This document shows, in pieces, positions 1 to 11,740 of a stretch of 64,000 nt of DNA. Every line of letters starts with the position of its first letter. Position 1 is the first letter of the stretch. The position numbers and the translations under genes were made by a program. This DNA comes from Chaetoderma sp. LZ-2023a (Eukaryota > Mollusca > Caudofoveata > Chaetodermatida > Chaetodermatidae): NCBI GenBank assembly GCA_034401795.1, contig CM067367.1:79563079-79627078 (forward strand). Reading direction: 5' to 3'. The notes under the pieces were generated by a model. The model had not been told where the DNA came from, made no database searches, and was given only the letters and a program-made list of their open reading frames with translations.

Positions 1-657
1 CACATGCACTGGAGAAGAGTATGGAGTCGGAAGTTGTGTAGTTTATGCCTAAGTTTAAATAGATTCTCACAGCATCTAGAAATCAATAATTAAATACACA
101 TGCTGAATCCAACGCAGTCAAGGAAAAGGAAAGTATTGAACTTAGGATGTGTGTGGTAATTCATGCTAATGGCTGGGTTGAAACGTTTTCAAATGTAATA
201 ATAGCTCAGTGTCTGTAGCTATGCAATGCATCAAATGTACTGGCGAGCGATCTCACTTAAAATTAAATCTAATCAAATATTTATTGCCTTGGAGTTCGAT
301 GGGACAGGACCACTTGTGAACATGAGACATTCCGGAAAGTTGACTGGTGGCCTCATTAAAGAGTTTCCATACGAAAGGCTCACAAACCGAAATTTTGAAA
401 TGTGTAACATTTATCATACTCAGTATCAATCATGCAAATCATACATAACCTGTTGATATGATGTGTATGATCAATACTGATGACTTTTATTATTGTTCAT
501 GTGCGTGATCATTATGATGGGTTGAGTTATGGTGGTGATGTTAGCCGAGTCGCGCATCTCAGATATTGGAAGTTGGGACAAATATTAAAATATATTAACT
601 CTTGTAGACTCTTTCAATTTTCATGAAAACATTGATAAAAATGGAATGAATTTACAG
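1..657. other. Unassigned host DNA upstream of the IRF exons
   Basis: AT-rich sequence with no recognisable domain, RNA gene or transposon end. The longest open frame (226-456, +) has no family resemblance I can see and no supporting splice sites. By position it is probably an intron or upstream part of the IRF gene. The DNA-binding domain expected at the IRF N-terminus is not visible here and would lie outside the window. Confidence 0.4.
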
Positions 658-711
658 CCGACAGAATGGCATTATTTACCTCCAGAAATGCAGAAGATGC
701 CTTCTGGGAGT
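658..711 (+). CDS. Possible short exon of the IRF-family gene
   Basis: An AG acceptor (656-657) and a GTAAAG donor (712) bound 54 bases. The single frame whose phase joins the next exon (last base T plus GC gives a Cys codon) is open and reads from Asp-Arg-Met to Trp-Glu-Cys. It would lie in the linker before the IRF-association domain, which is poorly conserved in the family, so homology cannot confirm it. The polypyrimidine tract is weak. Only the splice signals and phase support this exon. Confidence 0.33.
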
Positions 712-921
712 GTAAAGCTTTACATTTTTCTGGGAAGGGACCCCCATTTAACTCTCTTGCCAGGGTCCACCCACTCTAAATATGCCCCGGACCACCGCCG
801 CTGCCTCCACTGCTGCCAACGACAACAACAATATTATCAACATCACCACCATTATCATCACTACGACTACCAACACCATCACCGCCACCATCATCATCAT
901 TCTAATATCATTTTATTACAG

Positions 922-1052
922 GCCACGAGATGAATATTTCGTTGTACTATCAAGGAGTGCCAGTGCATCGACAGATGGTAACAAATCCAGATGGATGTCG
1001 TATTTACTACGGCATTGGGAATATGCTGCCAGAAGCCCTTAACGTAGAATGT
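922..1052 (+). CDS. IRF-family gene, exon encoding the start of the IRF-association domain
   Basis: Preceded by TTTTATTACAG and followed by GTAAGT, both strong splice signals. The frame containing the ATG at 930 is open throughout and reads HEMNISLYYQGVPVHRQMV followed by a TNPDGC stretch. This is the first beta-strand block of the IRF-association domain (SMAD/FHA-like fold), where family members carry a YY-x-G motif and then TNPxGCR. IRFs are metazoan transcription factors of innate immunity and development; this domain mediates dimerisation and partner binding in the nucleus. The exon ends in phase 0 after Cys and joins the exon at 1858. A CAT/CAC-rich tract (about 830-905) precedes the acceptor. 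Which IRF subgroup this is cannot be told from the domain alone. Confidence 0.85.
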
Positions 1053-1450
1053 GTAAGTAGATATTAAATTACCATATGTAGAGGAAAATGCACCAGTGCT
1101 TTCTCACTCTTGAAAATCCAACTGTATTTTAGCCAATGTGATGGATGATGGGCACCTTTGTCAGTGGTATATATTTCACTGACAGACTGTGGTGTATGGA
1201 AATGCATTGTAGTGAGACCAAAAAGAGGTTGATACGCCTTAAAATTAAAGTGATATATATAATATATGTAATAAATTAATTATGCTGTAATAATAGCTTA
1301 TGCCACCAAATGAGTAGCGATTAAATCATGCCAGGCAAGCTACTAGTAACCTGATGCACGTTCTCGTTGTTCTTGCTGCTCTTGTTAACTTGAGAAATTA
1401 GTAATAGTAATTATCTCCCTTATATTATTATGTGTAATAGAAGGATCCAT

Positions 1451-1815
1451 TTCTAGATATGCTCCACCGATTTCTAACTAAATTAAGCTAAGCCACGATT
1501 TTCCCATTTTGAGATCGATCGAACCATGACTTCCCAGAATCCCAAATAGTAAGGTAACTATACAAGTAAGTTGTTGAATATTTTGAAACTAATTTGACTT
1601 GGTGTTGTTGCAACCTATGGCAGCAACAGCGTCCAGTAAAGCTGGTCTCAAAATACTTAAATGACTGTTTATTAAATAGTAAACACATAAAGTTCGTACG
1701 TTTGATGGACTATTTAATGTTCTTGATGAAGTTAGATACCTCCTTGATTACGCATTTTGATTGTGATGTCAGCTTGCGCATGACGATTGATTATGACGTC
1801 ATATAATTGAGTGGC
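1451..1815 (+). repeat. Foldback repeat, copy R1
   Basis: Lies in the 805-base intron between the first two clear IRF exons. The core (about 1571-1660) is an imperfect inverted repeat: a GTTGAATATTTTGAAACTAA arm and its degenerate complement around a GC-richer loop with GTTGTTGCAAC and GCAGCAACAG. The flanks, including a TATGACGTCATA palindrome at the right, match copies near 57 kb and 59.8 kb in the same orientation. Size and hairpin suggest a non-autonomous foldback/MITE-type element. No target duplication was established. Confidence 0.6.
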
Positions 1816-1857
1816 AGATCGGATCTATCCATTTGTACAGATTTTCTTATTTTCTAG

Positions 1858-2009
1858 CTTTGTGGACCACGTGGAGTTGATTTGGTGGAATTCCCAGACT
1901 GCACCAATAATCAGGCATATTCCTGCCTGCACTATGGATTGTCTGCTTTAAATCGTGGCCTCATGTTGTATTGCAAGAAAGGCGATGTATATGCAGCTAG
2001 AAAATGCAA
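1858..2009 (+). CDS. IRF-family gene, middle exon of the IRF-association domain
   Basis: Acceptor TTTTCTAG precedes the exon and donor GTATGTC follows. The open frame reads LCGPRGVDLVEFPDC, then a stretch containing LNRGLMLYCKKGDVYAARKC. This matches the conserved IRF block in which (L/F)xGP is followed by V-x-FP, then DRGL-L and a D-hydrophobic-A-xRLC motif. The last two bases (AA) need a G from the next exon to give Lys; the only partner found is at 57914, where the frame continues in register. The codon split lies inside the (C)K-x-VF segment. Confidence 0.85.
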
Positions 2010-2271
2010 GTATGTCATTTTATATTGTGGGAACCACACACTTATGGCCACAGATGTCATTTCATATGGAGAATGGCATTAATGACCAAGACTGCGAAAG
2101 ACAGCGTCCGCAATAATCTTGAGGAATGCCCATTTGTAGGACAAGAAGACGACTTTCGAAAAGCTTACCATTGGAATGCATGGCTCGAAAGCTGAGTTCG
2201 TCACTCCAGTGGTAAAATTTCACAAAAGTCTTGTCTTGTCCTGCAAATGAACCATCAATAAGAAAATACAC

Positions 2272-3976
2272 GAACAATGTGAGCATGACCAGTGACCTCA
2301 GTGTAAAATTGATGATGGTGGAAATGTTGATGCGGATATAACATTGCTGTATGGTATAGCCTAGCGTACTGCGTCCTAGAGTTTTTATATAAACAAAACA
2401 AAAGAACTAGGATGGCTACTTGCCATATACATAGCTAACTATCACAGCGCTAACAGTATATCAGGTCATACGACCTTGCAGTGCTTGTTAGTTGTAAGCA
2501 CGAAAATAAGGATAATATATACAGTAAAGAAAATGGAAACTGTAAAATGTGGTATCAGACGACCGGGGAGGTACCTATTTAGTCATCAGTACCTATAATG
2601 GAATACATGAATAAATAGTACAATAATATAGTTACTTGAGTACCTACATGAATAAATAGTACAATAGTATGGTTACTTGAGTACCTATTGGTCATCGGTA
2701 TGGAAAGGGGCCAAAGATCACTGTAGGAATGCGTTACGGATGAGGCACGCGAGGTGGCATGATACTGAAGTTGCTGTGAAGTATCCACAGGCGAACTGTT
2801 GATGCGGCTCACTCTCAAGATGGTGAAGAAAAACGACTGTATGTCCACTAGATACTCATAATAACTAATAAGTGAATTTACACAGTAAATTAGAAAGTGT
2901 CTGTCCGGTGATGGGAGTTTGAAAGTTGCCCATAACAATTAGGGCTGCAGTTGTAATTAAACAATGCATGTACATAACTGGGTACACCATGCGGGATACA
3001 TCGCATAGCTATTGCAGTGTACCAGGCAGAGTCCACCAGACTGCGGCCTAAATGGTAATTAATCACACGGCATGCTACACAGAGGTTTGATACCACTTTT
3101 CAGTATGGTCCGGAAGATCCGACGAGTTATCCACCAAGAATCACCACCTATCCGCAGGAAGGCTCCTCTTGAAGTTGTTGTAGTGAGGAAGTCTCTACTA
3201 TTTATTTAATTGCCCCGCGGATGGCCGTCCAAGGGCTTACAAAAAGTTAAGTGATTGCGGATGTTCCGATTGCTTACCAGTGCAGGAAAACTGAATTCCG
3301 AAAGGCACTGCTGCAGTGTAGGGTACCACAGTCAGTAAGCAGTTGCCCATGTCTAGCACTGCGCTGGTCCAGCAACCCGTCAACGGCTGTCTCTCTCTGA
3401 AGTTTGGTCTCGAGTCTTGATTTTTCGCTCCTTTTATACTACTCATGACGTCAGAGTCAGGACGCCCAGCCAATCAACGGGTGATCTGTAGCCAATCAGC
3501 GTGCAGTTAGAAAGGGTGACAACTGCATTCCCCATTCATTTAATACATACATGCGATTACGACGTCCAAGTAATATTTTGTAAATAATTTCAGTGAGCCA
3601 TTTAAGGATAACTCGGCCATTTCTGGTCCGATTATGAAAAGGTAAACAGTTTTGGAATCCTTGCCTCATTCTGGTCTTGATTTGTACCATGGAGGACGAG
3701 GATGTAGTGATTTAAAGAAATCTCGCGTACCAACTCGGTACACTATAAGTATGCATTCTCTCCCAACACTGAGACATGTTGTCATGGAAGCTCTGACGCA
3801 TGCATGCGCGCTACACAATCTCACGGACTCGGCCATTTCATAGAAAACGTCTCATATGGTTTTATACACGCGTGCTATCCTACCCAGGGGGTGTGCTTGG
3901 AACGTACCCACAGTGGTCGTTCCATCCCCCAGCCTACCTGGGATGGTCCGTACCCATCCGGCCAATCCATGATACA
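2272..3976 (-). mobile_element. Truncated LTR (L1) of the giant-LTR Ty3/gypsy family
   Basis: About 1.7 kb closely matching the U3 half of B's 5' LTR (37565-39247); short stretches compared by eye are roughly 92% identical, closer than to any other LTR here. The right end carries the family terminus (GATACA, corresponding to GCTACA elsewhere). The U5 half is missing, with homology starting abruptly near 2272. It retains the promoter: TGACGTCA at 3446-3453 and CTTTTATA at 3431-3438 on the + strand (TATAAAAG on the element strand). A 41-base tandem duplication lies at about 2605-2687. Confidence 0.8.
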
Positions 3977-4409
3977 CCACCCCTTCCTAGTTTAACACCC
4001 ATGACAAACAATAACGCATAGCGGATCAAGAGCATGAGAATTATAGACTTCTCGAGTAGGAGCGTAGCTGAGAGTAGTGACACGAGAGATGTGTAGTTTA
4101 TCAGAGAAGAGCACATAGAGGTGTGAAAGAGTTTGGGAGGGAGGCATACTTTTAGTTTAGATTTTTGGCCTGGTATTTATTTTTCCAGGCCTTTTCTTTT
4201 TTTCTTTTTTTTTCATTTTGTGGTGCGTGCTCTTTATTGAATTAATATCATGATTAAGGCTAAGATGATAGCTTGCATGGGCGTGCTCTCGGTGATGGAT
4301 AATTAGATTTCCGCCGAGAACGCCCAAGCTCCAACATACCTAAATCAAGTTGGGGGGTGGGGGGGGGGCAGGGGGGGGGGGGTGTGTGAGGTTGGGTGTG
4401 TGTGTGTGT
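3977..4409 (-). mobile_element. Remnant of a retroelement 3' end with polypurine tract
   Basis: On the - strand the sequence beside the LTR end reads AGGAAGGGGTGG and then TGTATC, the layout of a polypurine tract against a 3' LTR. An open stretch (3934-4116, -) overlaps it, is hydrophobic and ends near LGRGG, as often seen where an env-like frame overlaps a polypurine tract. This sequence is not homologous to the 3' ends of B and C. The left part is T-rich (4190-4215) and the right part strongly G-rich (4349-4470). No other feature is visible. Confidence 0.45.
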
Positions 4410-5340
4410 GGTGTGTGTCTACCTACTAAGTATCCAAAGATATGGGGGTGGGAGGTGGGGGGGGCATGTATGTAAATCGGCACTTTAACTATCACCGCTC
4501 GGAAACCTCTGATAGTTTCCCAGGGTCGAATCCAGCCAACGTGTCGATTGGGAATACAGACAATTAATAAGCCATAAGGCTGGTGAATCATGGAAAGAGA
4601 CAATCACTCAATAAATATACGAGGCCCTATAGGTAACTGGTCAATTTTACACAGCCTTGCTAGTGCGTGAGGCTACATTACCACAACAACCGGAAAAGAG
4701 GCATACACTATGCGTCTCTAATGGAGAAATTGTCCCTAACCACTTTAAACCTATGCTATCGAGCTGAATAGCCAGTTTTAGTTGGTAACATGTCAGGCTC
4801 AAACATTTAGAGTATGATCAGCGACCTCAGTGTAAAATTGATGCTGGCGGGAATAATGATGTGGATAATTGTGTTGCTGTATAGTATTTTCTAGTGTACT
4901 GCGGTCTAGAGTTTTTATAAATAAACCAACCATATTAACTGGATGGCTACTTGCCATATACACAACTAACCAATACATAATTTAATGAATGAAATGATTA
5001 TGAAGTATCACAGGTCATTGGCCCCTACGGTGTAGCTAGTTGAAAGCACCCAGAGTAAACAAGGATAATATTCACAATAACAGAAATAATAACGATGCAG
5101 TCCTAAGACTGGTAAGGTACTGATTAGGCATCAGTACCATTATACAGAAATAATAATTAATTGTTCAATAGTATATCTACTTGAGTACCTATTGGTCATC
5201 GGTATGGAACAAGTTCACAAATTACTGAAATTGAGGCGCTAACATATGAGTAGCGCGAGATGGCACGATCTCTAAAGCCGAAAAGATTTCCGCAGGAAAA
5301 CATCCGCAGGCAGGTATCCGCAGGCATGTCTCCGCAACCA
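4410..5340 (-). mobile_element. Internal LTR fragment (L2) joined to element A
   Basis: Matches the middle of the family LTR (equivalent to about 13190-14140 of the LTR right of A) in the same orientation. It includes the shared blocks ending GTTTCCCAGGGTCG and GGAAAAGAGGC and the CGACCTCAGTG block. Both LTR ends are missing. It abuts the degraded 3' end of A at a G-rich tract (5345-5354). The simplest reading is a deletion removing A's downstream region and the U3 part of its 3' LTR. Confidence 0.7.
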
Positions 5341-5377
5341 GGTTGGGGGGGGGGGTGTAATGTTGGTCGGTGCAGTG

Positions 5378-8300
5378 CTAGATGCCACCTCCTCTGTAGC
5401 AGCAGTCGCTCTCATATATGAAGTGACGGTCAACAGACGATGAGTGGAGTGTGAAATGGACTGGGCCGGTGTTGTCCGAACTTGATGTATAGATGAGGGA
5501 CGCGAATTGAAGTGATGGCAGTGGTGGGTCTTCTTGAGATGGTGTCCATTGGGAAGGGTGTGGTTTCGCGATTTTGGGTCGTAGTCGGGTACGCCTTGTA
5601 CAGTTTTGCGGTTCTAGAAACGCCCAGTCTGAGCTATGGTGATGTATCGTCACTGACACACGGTTTAAGCCGATTGAAGTGGATGACTGAGGTCAAGCCA
5701 TCCGAAGCACAGATATGGTAGGTCACGTCCGACGTCTTACCTACTACAACATAGGGGCCATTCCACTGGTAACTCAGTTTACTTGGCATGTTTGCAGACC
5801 ATCGTGTACCCAGACCACCCTTCCTGCTTCATATGGATCTCCATGCACCCTCCGGTCATGCCACATCTTTTGCCGCCAGTGTGCAATGGATAGTGTTTCT
5901 CTCACTAACTCATGGGCTTGTTCTATCAATTGCCACAAGAGTTTGACATAGAGAGATGGTCAATTTTTCTCCTGGTATCTGGGGCATGGTCAGATCCAGG
6001 GGTAAGGCTAATTCATGGCCTAACATTAACCGAGCAGGGGTATAACCCGTGCTGGAATGTACTGAAGTGCGGGAAGCCATGAGTACATATGGGAGCCGTA
6101 GATCTCAATCTCTACAATCAAGGCGTGTTTCCTTTGTAAGCATCTCCGCGAGAGTTCTATTGAATCTCTCTACCACCCCGTCACTTCGGGGATGGTATGG
6201 AGTCGTCCTTGTTTTGAGATATGAAACAATTTGCAGAGCTCTGATATGAGCCGGCTCTCAAAATTACTTCTTCCTTGATCAGAGTGCAACTCATAAGGCA
6301 TACCAAAACGGCAGAACACATTGCTTGCCAATACCTCTGCTACGGTGGATGCCTCTTGGTCTGGCAAAGCAAATGCTTCTACCCACTTCATAAAGATGGT
6401 CTTGCAATACGAGGATGTATTTATCTCCATCATCCGTCATATTCAAGGGTCCGAGCACGTTGATAGCCACTCGCTCCCATGGTGCATCAACAATCTTAAT
6501 TTGGCAGGGTGCAATGTGGTGCTGGTCTTTGGCATGGGATACATTTGGCAACCCATGCCTTGACACTATCGCGAATTCCTACCCAGTGGAATCTCGATTT
6601 GATATGGGCAACAGTCCTTTCCATGGCCAGATGCCCAGCGTTATCATGTAGTTGTTTTAAAATAAGGTCAGGATAACTTTCCGGGACTACCAGACTGTTA
6701 TTAATGTAAAGAACATTATTTATCAGTTGACATTCTTCGAACCGTTAGTAATAATATTTTGCCGTGGTGGATAGTGGTGTTACCGATTCCTTGGGAGGAC
6801 ATACCCCCTCCTCGATTCATGCGTATATATTTCGTGTCTGCATATCTGTTGTTTGGTCATGTGCGATTTTCTCTGGATTCCACTCTGCGCATCTCAATTC
6901 AGGGAACTCCGGAGATGGCTGTGTTGGCGGTGTCATGGTGGCGGCTTCTTCCTGTTCAGCCTCCGCGCCAACTCTACCGAAGGCGTCGGCATTCCCATGC
7001 AATTTGCCGGGACGGTGGACAACGTTGAAGTTATAGGCCTGCAGGGATTCCTGCCATCTCGCTACCTGGCCCTCCAGGTTTTTTAGGTTCCTGAGCCAGT
7101 GTAGTGAGGCATGGACTGTACGGAGTGTAAAGGGGCGCCCGTACAGAAAGTGTTTATAGTACTTGACGAAATATACCGCCGCTAATAGTTCTCACTTGGT
7201 GGTTGCATATTTTCTCCGCTTTATTCAGAGTACGTGAACCATAACCCAATACCTGCTCCGTTCTGTCTTTTGTGACCTGAGATAGAACCGCGCCAATAGC
7301 ATAAGCTGTCGCATCGGTGTCTAAGATGAAATCGAGGTTTGGATTAGGAGGAGCAAGAATCGGGGTGGTCGTCAAGTGTTCCTTCAGCACCATGAAGGAG
7401 CCTTCACACTCACTGGTCCACTCGAATGGTCGATCTTTTTCGGTGATCTTGTAGAGGGGTGAAGCAATCTTGCTGAAATGTCGGGGGAAAAAAGGGGATA
7501 GTACTGGCATAAGCCAAGAAAACTCAGTATCTCTGTAACTGAAGAGGGCATCGGCCACTCCGCTACTGCCTTAGTTTTGGATGGCTGAGTAGCCACTCCA
7601 TCACCGGATATGACGTGTCCCGGGAACTCAACGCTCTGTGTAAAGAGATGACATTTCTTGGGTGTTGGTTTCAAATTGGCCGTGCCGAATCGGGAAAGCA
7701 CGGTGTCCAAATTTATTACGGTTTGCTCAAACGTTGGTCCGAAGACGATTACGTCATCGATGTAACAGAGACAGATTTCCCATTGCAGGGTGGTTAATAC
7801 CTGCTCAGTGAGATGTTAAAAAATTCCGGGAGCATTGCACAAGCCGTAGGGCATCTTGCAGAATTGGAAAAGACGATCCCTACAAAGGAATGCAGTCTTT
7901 TCCATGTCAGCTTCATCCATGGCCACTTGCCAGTAACCGCTAGCTAAGTCAAGGTTACAAAACCACTTGGCTCCGGACAAGGAGTCCAAGTCCTGATCTA
8001 TCCGAGTTAACGGATAAGCGTCCTTGATACTACGATCATTAAGGTGGTGGTAATCAATACAAAACCGCAAGGTTCCATCCTTTTTGCCTGCTAGTACTAT
8101 TGGGCTAGGCCATGGAGATGCTTAGGGTTCGATAATACCGGTCTACAACATGTCGTTCACTTGTTGATGCGCTTCCGCTTCTTTATGAATGGGGAGACGT
8201 CGTACCAGTTGACATATGGGGCAATTATTGGTTGTGTCGATGGAGTGTCGCACAAGATGAGTTTCTCCGAGATCCATGTCTCCGGAGGAAAAACTAGCAA

Positions 8301-9921
8301 GGTATTTGTACAGTAGTTTCCGAATTTCGTGTTTCTGTGAATGCGGTAATCCAACTGTGGCACATAGATATAAAACATGTAAATGTTCGGGTAAATCATC
8401 AGTCATATGCTGTTGTGTGTCGGTAAGTGTAGGTGATTCCAATGAAATTATGTCGACAAATGGCCGCAGTGTACTCCTGGTTCAAGGGTGATGGGGTCTG
8501 CGGTACCATTGAACACTCTAAAAGATATATATTCCTTATTAATAGTATCCACTATCATGCGGGGACTTGCACATTGTGAGGCAATCATGTAATCGGGGGA
8601 CAGGTTCCAGCATGGTGATGTGTGTGTTGCTTCCTAATTGTGGTGCAGTGGCCCATAAGATTTGTTCTTGTCCTGGCTCAACTGTGGCGGTACTTGATAA
8701 TATAACCGCAAATGTGTCATACAATGACGATGCCTGTCCAAGAGGTATGCGTTGGCGTGTATGTCGAGTTCCTGTTGTTTGCAATGTATGATGGCTTCGC
8801 TGGCACTTAGAAAATCAGAGCCAAGGAGGGCATCAATATGAATAGAGGCGATGACAACTTGCTGTATGAATTTCATCTCCTCTATTTGGATGACTAGATT
8901 AACTATACAGGCTACGGGCACATCAGCTTCCATAGCCGTCTGTAGATAAATGTTTGTAGGTTTAAGGGGGAGGCTTTTTATGAGGTGGGATGCTCTCATG
9001 AGCGCTTGTTGAATACCATGATTGAAGCGCCAGTGTCAACGGTGGCACTGGTGGAAACACCGCTAAACAGACAGGCACATTTTTATATCACTTTGCAGTG
9101 TACCTGTGGAAGAGTTTCCAATGATGCCATCTGCGATAATGGTGTCGGAGCGGAATCATTCTGTATATAATCGGCCTGTTTCCAAATGGCTTCTTTTAAT
9201 GTAGTGGATGGCTGAGTGAGGAAGCGGCCAGTCCGTCATCACCGCTGCTGTGAGGGCTGCAGCGAAGGCGGAGCTGGTGGTAGCAATGATGATGGAGATG
9301 TTGCTGTTTCTTGGTATGCAGTATTAGTGTAGACAGCGGTGTGTACGGGATGATGGATAAGCTCTACCTGCACGAGCCATTTCTTGCAATGCTTCATTGG
9401 ATGCTTTGGCGAAGCACAGAAGAAACAGTGATGCCGCCAGGGACATATATTTCTCCCCGTCTACGTCGGCATTTGCGATTCCATGAGGCAGAGTGAAGCG
9501 TCCCTCCCGAGTCGCTGCTGTCTGTTGATGCGGGAGATGATGTTTTGCAGGGCGGTGTTTTGCATACCACCAAGGGACACCGTGAATTCAGTGTCTTGAT
9601 GGCGGGACGTGGTGCTTGAAAAAACGTTGTTGCAGCGGAGGTGCTACAACCTACCACTTCCGTTTTACAAAGGAAAGAAGGCTTGTTATGTGCGGAGATA
9701 GATGGGGATGGCGATGCTGCAGATGTGGGAGGCATCGTAGGCATCGACATATGTGAAGCCATGCGTTTTGGTGTATGTGTAAAGGCTGAATTTGGTTGGT
9801 AATTATTGGTACGGGGGAGGGGGGGGGCCGCACTTGAGCCGGGAAGCAAATACGGGCACCAGGGTGGCTCTGCTATTGGTGCCCTTAAGAGGTTAATGGC
9901 TTCTCTGGTTGTGGTGTGCAC
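5378..9921 (-). pseudogene. pol: Element A pro-pol, degraded
   Basis: In order on the - strand: a CCHC knuckle (about 9386-9427), the aspartic protease active site DTGAS (about 9024-9040), RT (FCIDY near 8060, YIDD at 7753-7764), RNase H (DTDATAYAIGA near 7310), integrase core (SDQG near 6280) and the C-terminal GPYVV-type module (about 5650-5800). The polyprotein would mature into protease, RT/RNase H and integrase for reverse transcription and integration of the element. Right after the protease motif a two-base loss relative to C (8997-9003) throws the frame into a stop, and several other frame breaks follow. The longest surviving open pieces are 7154-7558, 7384-7710 and 7816-8070. Confidence 0.85.
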
Positions 9922-9950
9922 CGGTCAGGGGCAGGCATTATAGATGGAGG

Positions 9951-11590
9951 TCAGTTAGGACACCATTCCCTTCAATGGCCTGGCTGACCGCATCCGAAAC
10001 AGGTGTTTGGTGGTGGTGCAGTGTTGGAGGTGTTCGGTGTTCTAAAGTGAGTAGTGGCAACGTTCGTGCTGAGTGTGGTTACTAATTTTGTTAATGCTGA
10101 CATCTGTTTATTGATCTCATCTATTCGTTCCTTCATGTTACCATTGATGTTATTGTTGCGCTGGTTCCCGCGCCATGGGGCTCCACTGTAGCTTCCTCCG
10201 CGGCTACGCCCCCTTCCTCCAGGCGCTTGATTCTGATTGGAATTTTGTGAATCTGTTTGCTGTGGTGCTGGTGCGGTAGGAGTTGATGATCTAGGGGGAG
10301 CATTCTTGGACCTGGCGATAGCTGCATCCTCTACCTCATTGATGGGGTGAAGTTGGCGTTGGTTGTTTTTCTCTCGCTCCAGAAAGTTTTCTATGCAGGG
10401 TTAGGGTTACCATCGGTGGCCATCAATTGGGGCAAACGCCCGTGGTCGCCAAGAAATAGTTTTTCTTTCAGGGCGGGTTCACTGCTTAATGCATCAATAA
10501 ATGTGTCAAGATGCAGATGTGTTACGCCTTCTAAGATGGTGCTAGGATATGCGCAGGTGACTAGCCTTCTGATTCGACTAGTTAGCTCGGGAAGAGTTTC
10601 TCCCGCGCGTCGGCGGAGATTTTTAAGCTGTAGGTGGCTTGTCTCTCCTAAAGCCGTGTCACCAAATCGTTCAGTTAGTGCTTGTTCCAATTGGCTGTAA
10701 GTGGGTGTATAATCAGTCCCTAGATCCGCAAGAACTTGAAGGGCTTTTCCAGAAAGCTTTGCGGCGACATATGTACCCATCTGCTGATCGTTCCAGTGGT
10801 TAGTTCGACTTATTATCTCAAACTGTATTTTATAATTGGTCCAGTCACTCTGCCCGCTAAATTCGGGATGGAGAATGACTCGGCCAAGACCACGGGAGGA
10901 ATGAAGTGGTTGAAATCCGGGTGGTGGTGGTATCTGGGAGACTGACGAGTATTCTGATGTTGGTCGTTGTGCAGGTGGTGGTGGCGGTGGGGTTGGTGTT
11001 TCCCGTCGATGCCGATGCCGAGGAGCGAGAACGCACGTACTCCAATCTAGTGAAGCCTGCCCTGTTGTAGAACCATAAACCGGCATGGGTCTATGGACGG
11101 GAGGCGGAATATTATGAAGATTACGCGGATGTTCTTCTCGAGGTGAGGACTTATATTCCTCATATGGTGGTGGTGCAGTTGTCTGGTGGTCGTGGTGTGT
11201 AGCATGACTGATGTACCAGCGAAAAGGTGGTGCCGATTCCTCCCGATGATGCCGCGGTGTTCCCCTCGAGTATAGGGATGTGTTTGATGGGGGCAGCGTG
11301 GGAGGTTGTCTATGATATGGATTATCACCCTGCCATATGGTCTCCACAGATGACATGGGTGAACGATAGTAGTCTGAAGAATTATGAGTGTGCCCGTAAT
11401 CGGGTCTTTGTCGTGATCGTCCACGATTCGGCCCTGATGGAGTTGGCCTGTCGCGGACATCCGATGTGGGTCTAAAATCTGTTCCCGCCTGTGAGGCATC
11501 CTGAAAGGTGCCGTTACTGACAGGCGTAAACAGGTTATATTGCGGGGTTGTTGATTCCGCTGGTGAATTTCTGACATAGTCGCTGAGCAT
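9951..11590 (-). pseudogene. gag: Element A gag, largely open
   Basis: The first 399 codons (11590-10391) are uninterrupted, the best-preserved gag here. The N-terminal half is Pro/His/Arg-rich with a PPPYEEY motif of the PPxY late-domain type near residue 145. After a PPPPPP run comes a capsid-like segment (PEFSGQSDW, later FGDTALGETSHLQLKNLRRRAGE) with the helical signature of retrotransposon gag. A frameshift at about 10391-10410 separates this from the nucleocapsid part, which has an RG-rich stretch and one CCHC knuckle (CFGCGQPGH...C). The knuckle contains a TGA at 9972-9974 where relatives have Trp. The natural stop is at 9951-9953. Confidence 0.8.
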
Positions 11591-11720
11591 ATGAGCTTGG
11601 AATCCATCGTATGACGCTACCTCTTGGTCGAGTGAGTCATCGCTAAATGGAGACGCTATAGAACTAAGCTCACTATATGGTTTGTGCGTGAGCTGGCTGC
11701 GCGTTAATGATGTTCTTCAA

Positions 11721-11738
11721 GCCCCACATTGGGCGCCA
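11721..11738 (-). other. Primer-binding site of element A (tRNA-Lys)
   Basis: The - strand reads TGGCGCCCAATGTGGGGC, complementary to the 3' end of a lysine tRNA including CCA. It lies two bases inside the LTR end at 11741, as expected for minus-strand priming. It fixes the orientation of A and shows that the LTR at 11741-15513 functions as its 5' LTR. Confidence 0.8.
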
Positions 11739-11740
11739 CT

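Larger units (their letters stand above)
5341..11740 (-). mobile_element. Ty3/gypsy element A, internal region
   Basis: From right to left on the - strand: primer-binding site, gag, a second zinc-knuckle segment, protease, reverse transcriptase, RNase H, integrase, and a Pro-rich tail with the GPY/F-like module. The order and the protease-RT-RNase H-integrase arrangement are those of Ty3/gypsy elements. The downstream accessory-gene region of its relatives B and C is absent; the body ends abruptly at LTR fragment L2. Multiple stops and frameshifts make it non-autonomous. Confidence 0.85.

Noticed and set aside
226..456. A 76-codon frame upstream of the IRF exons as an additional exon
   Set aside because: No IRF similarity and no matching splice pair; could be chance.
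11047..11607. A second 186-codon frame overlapping A gag
   Set aside because: Shadow frame; the gag frame at 10391-11590 has the conserved capsid and PPxY motifs shared with B and C.
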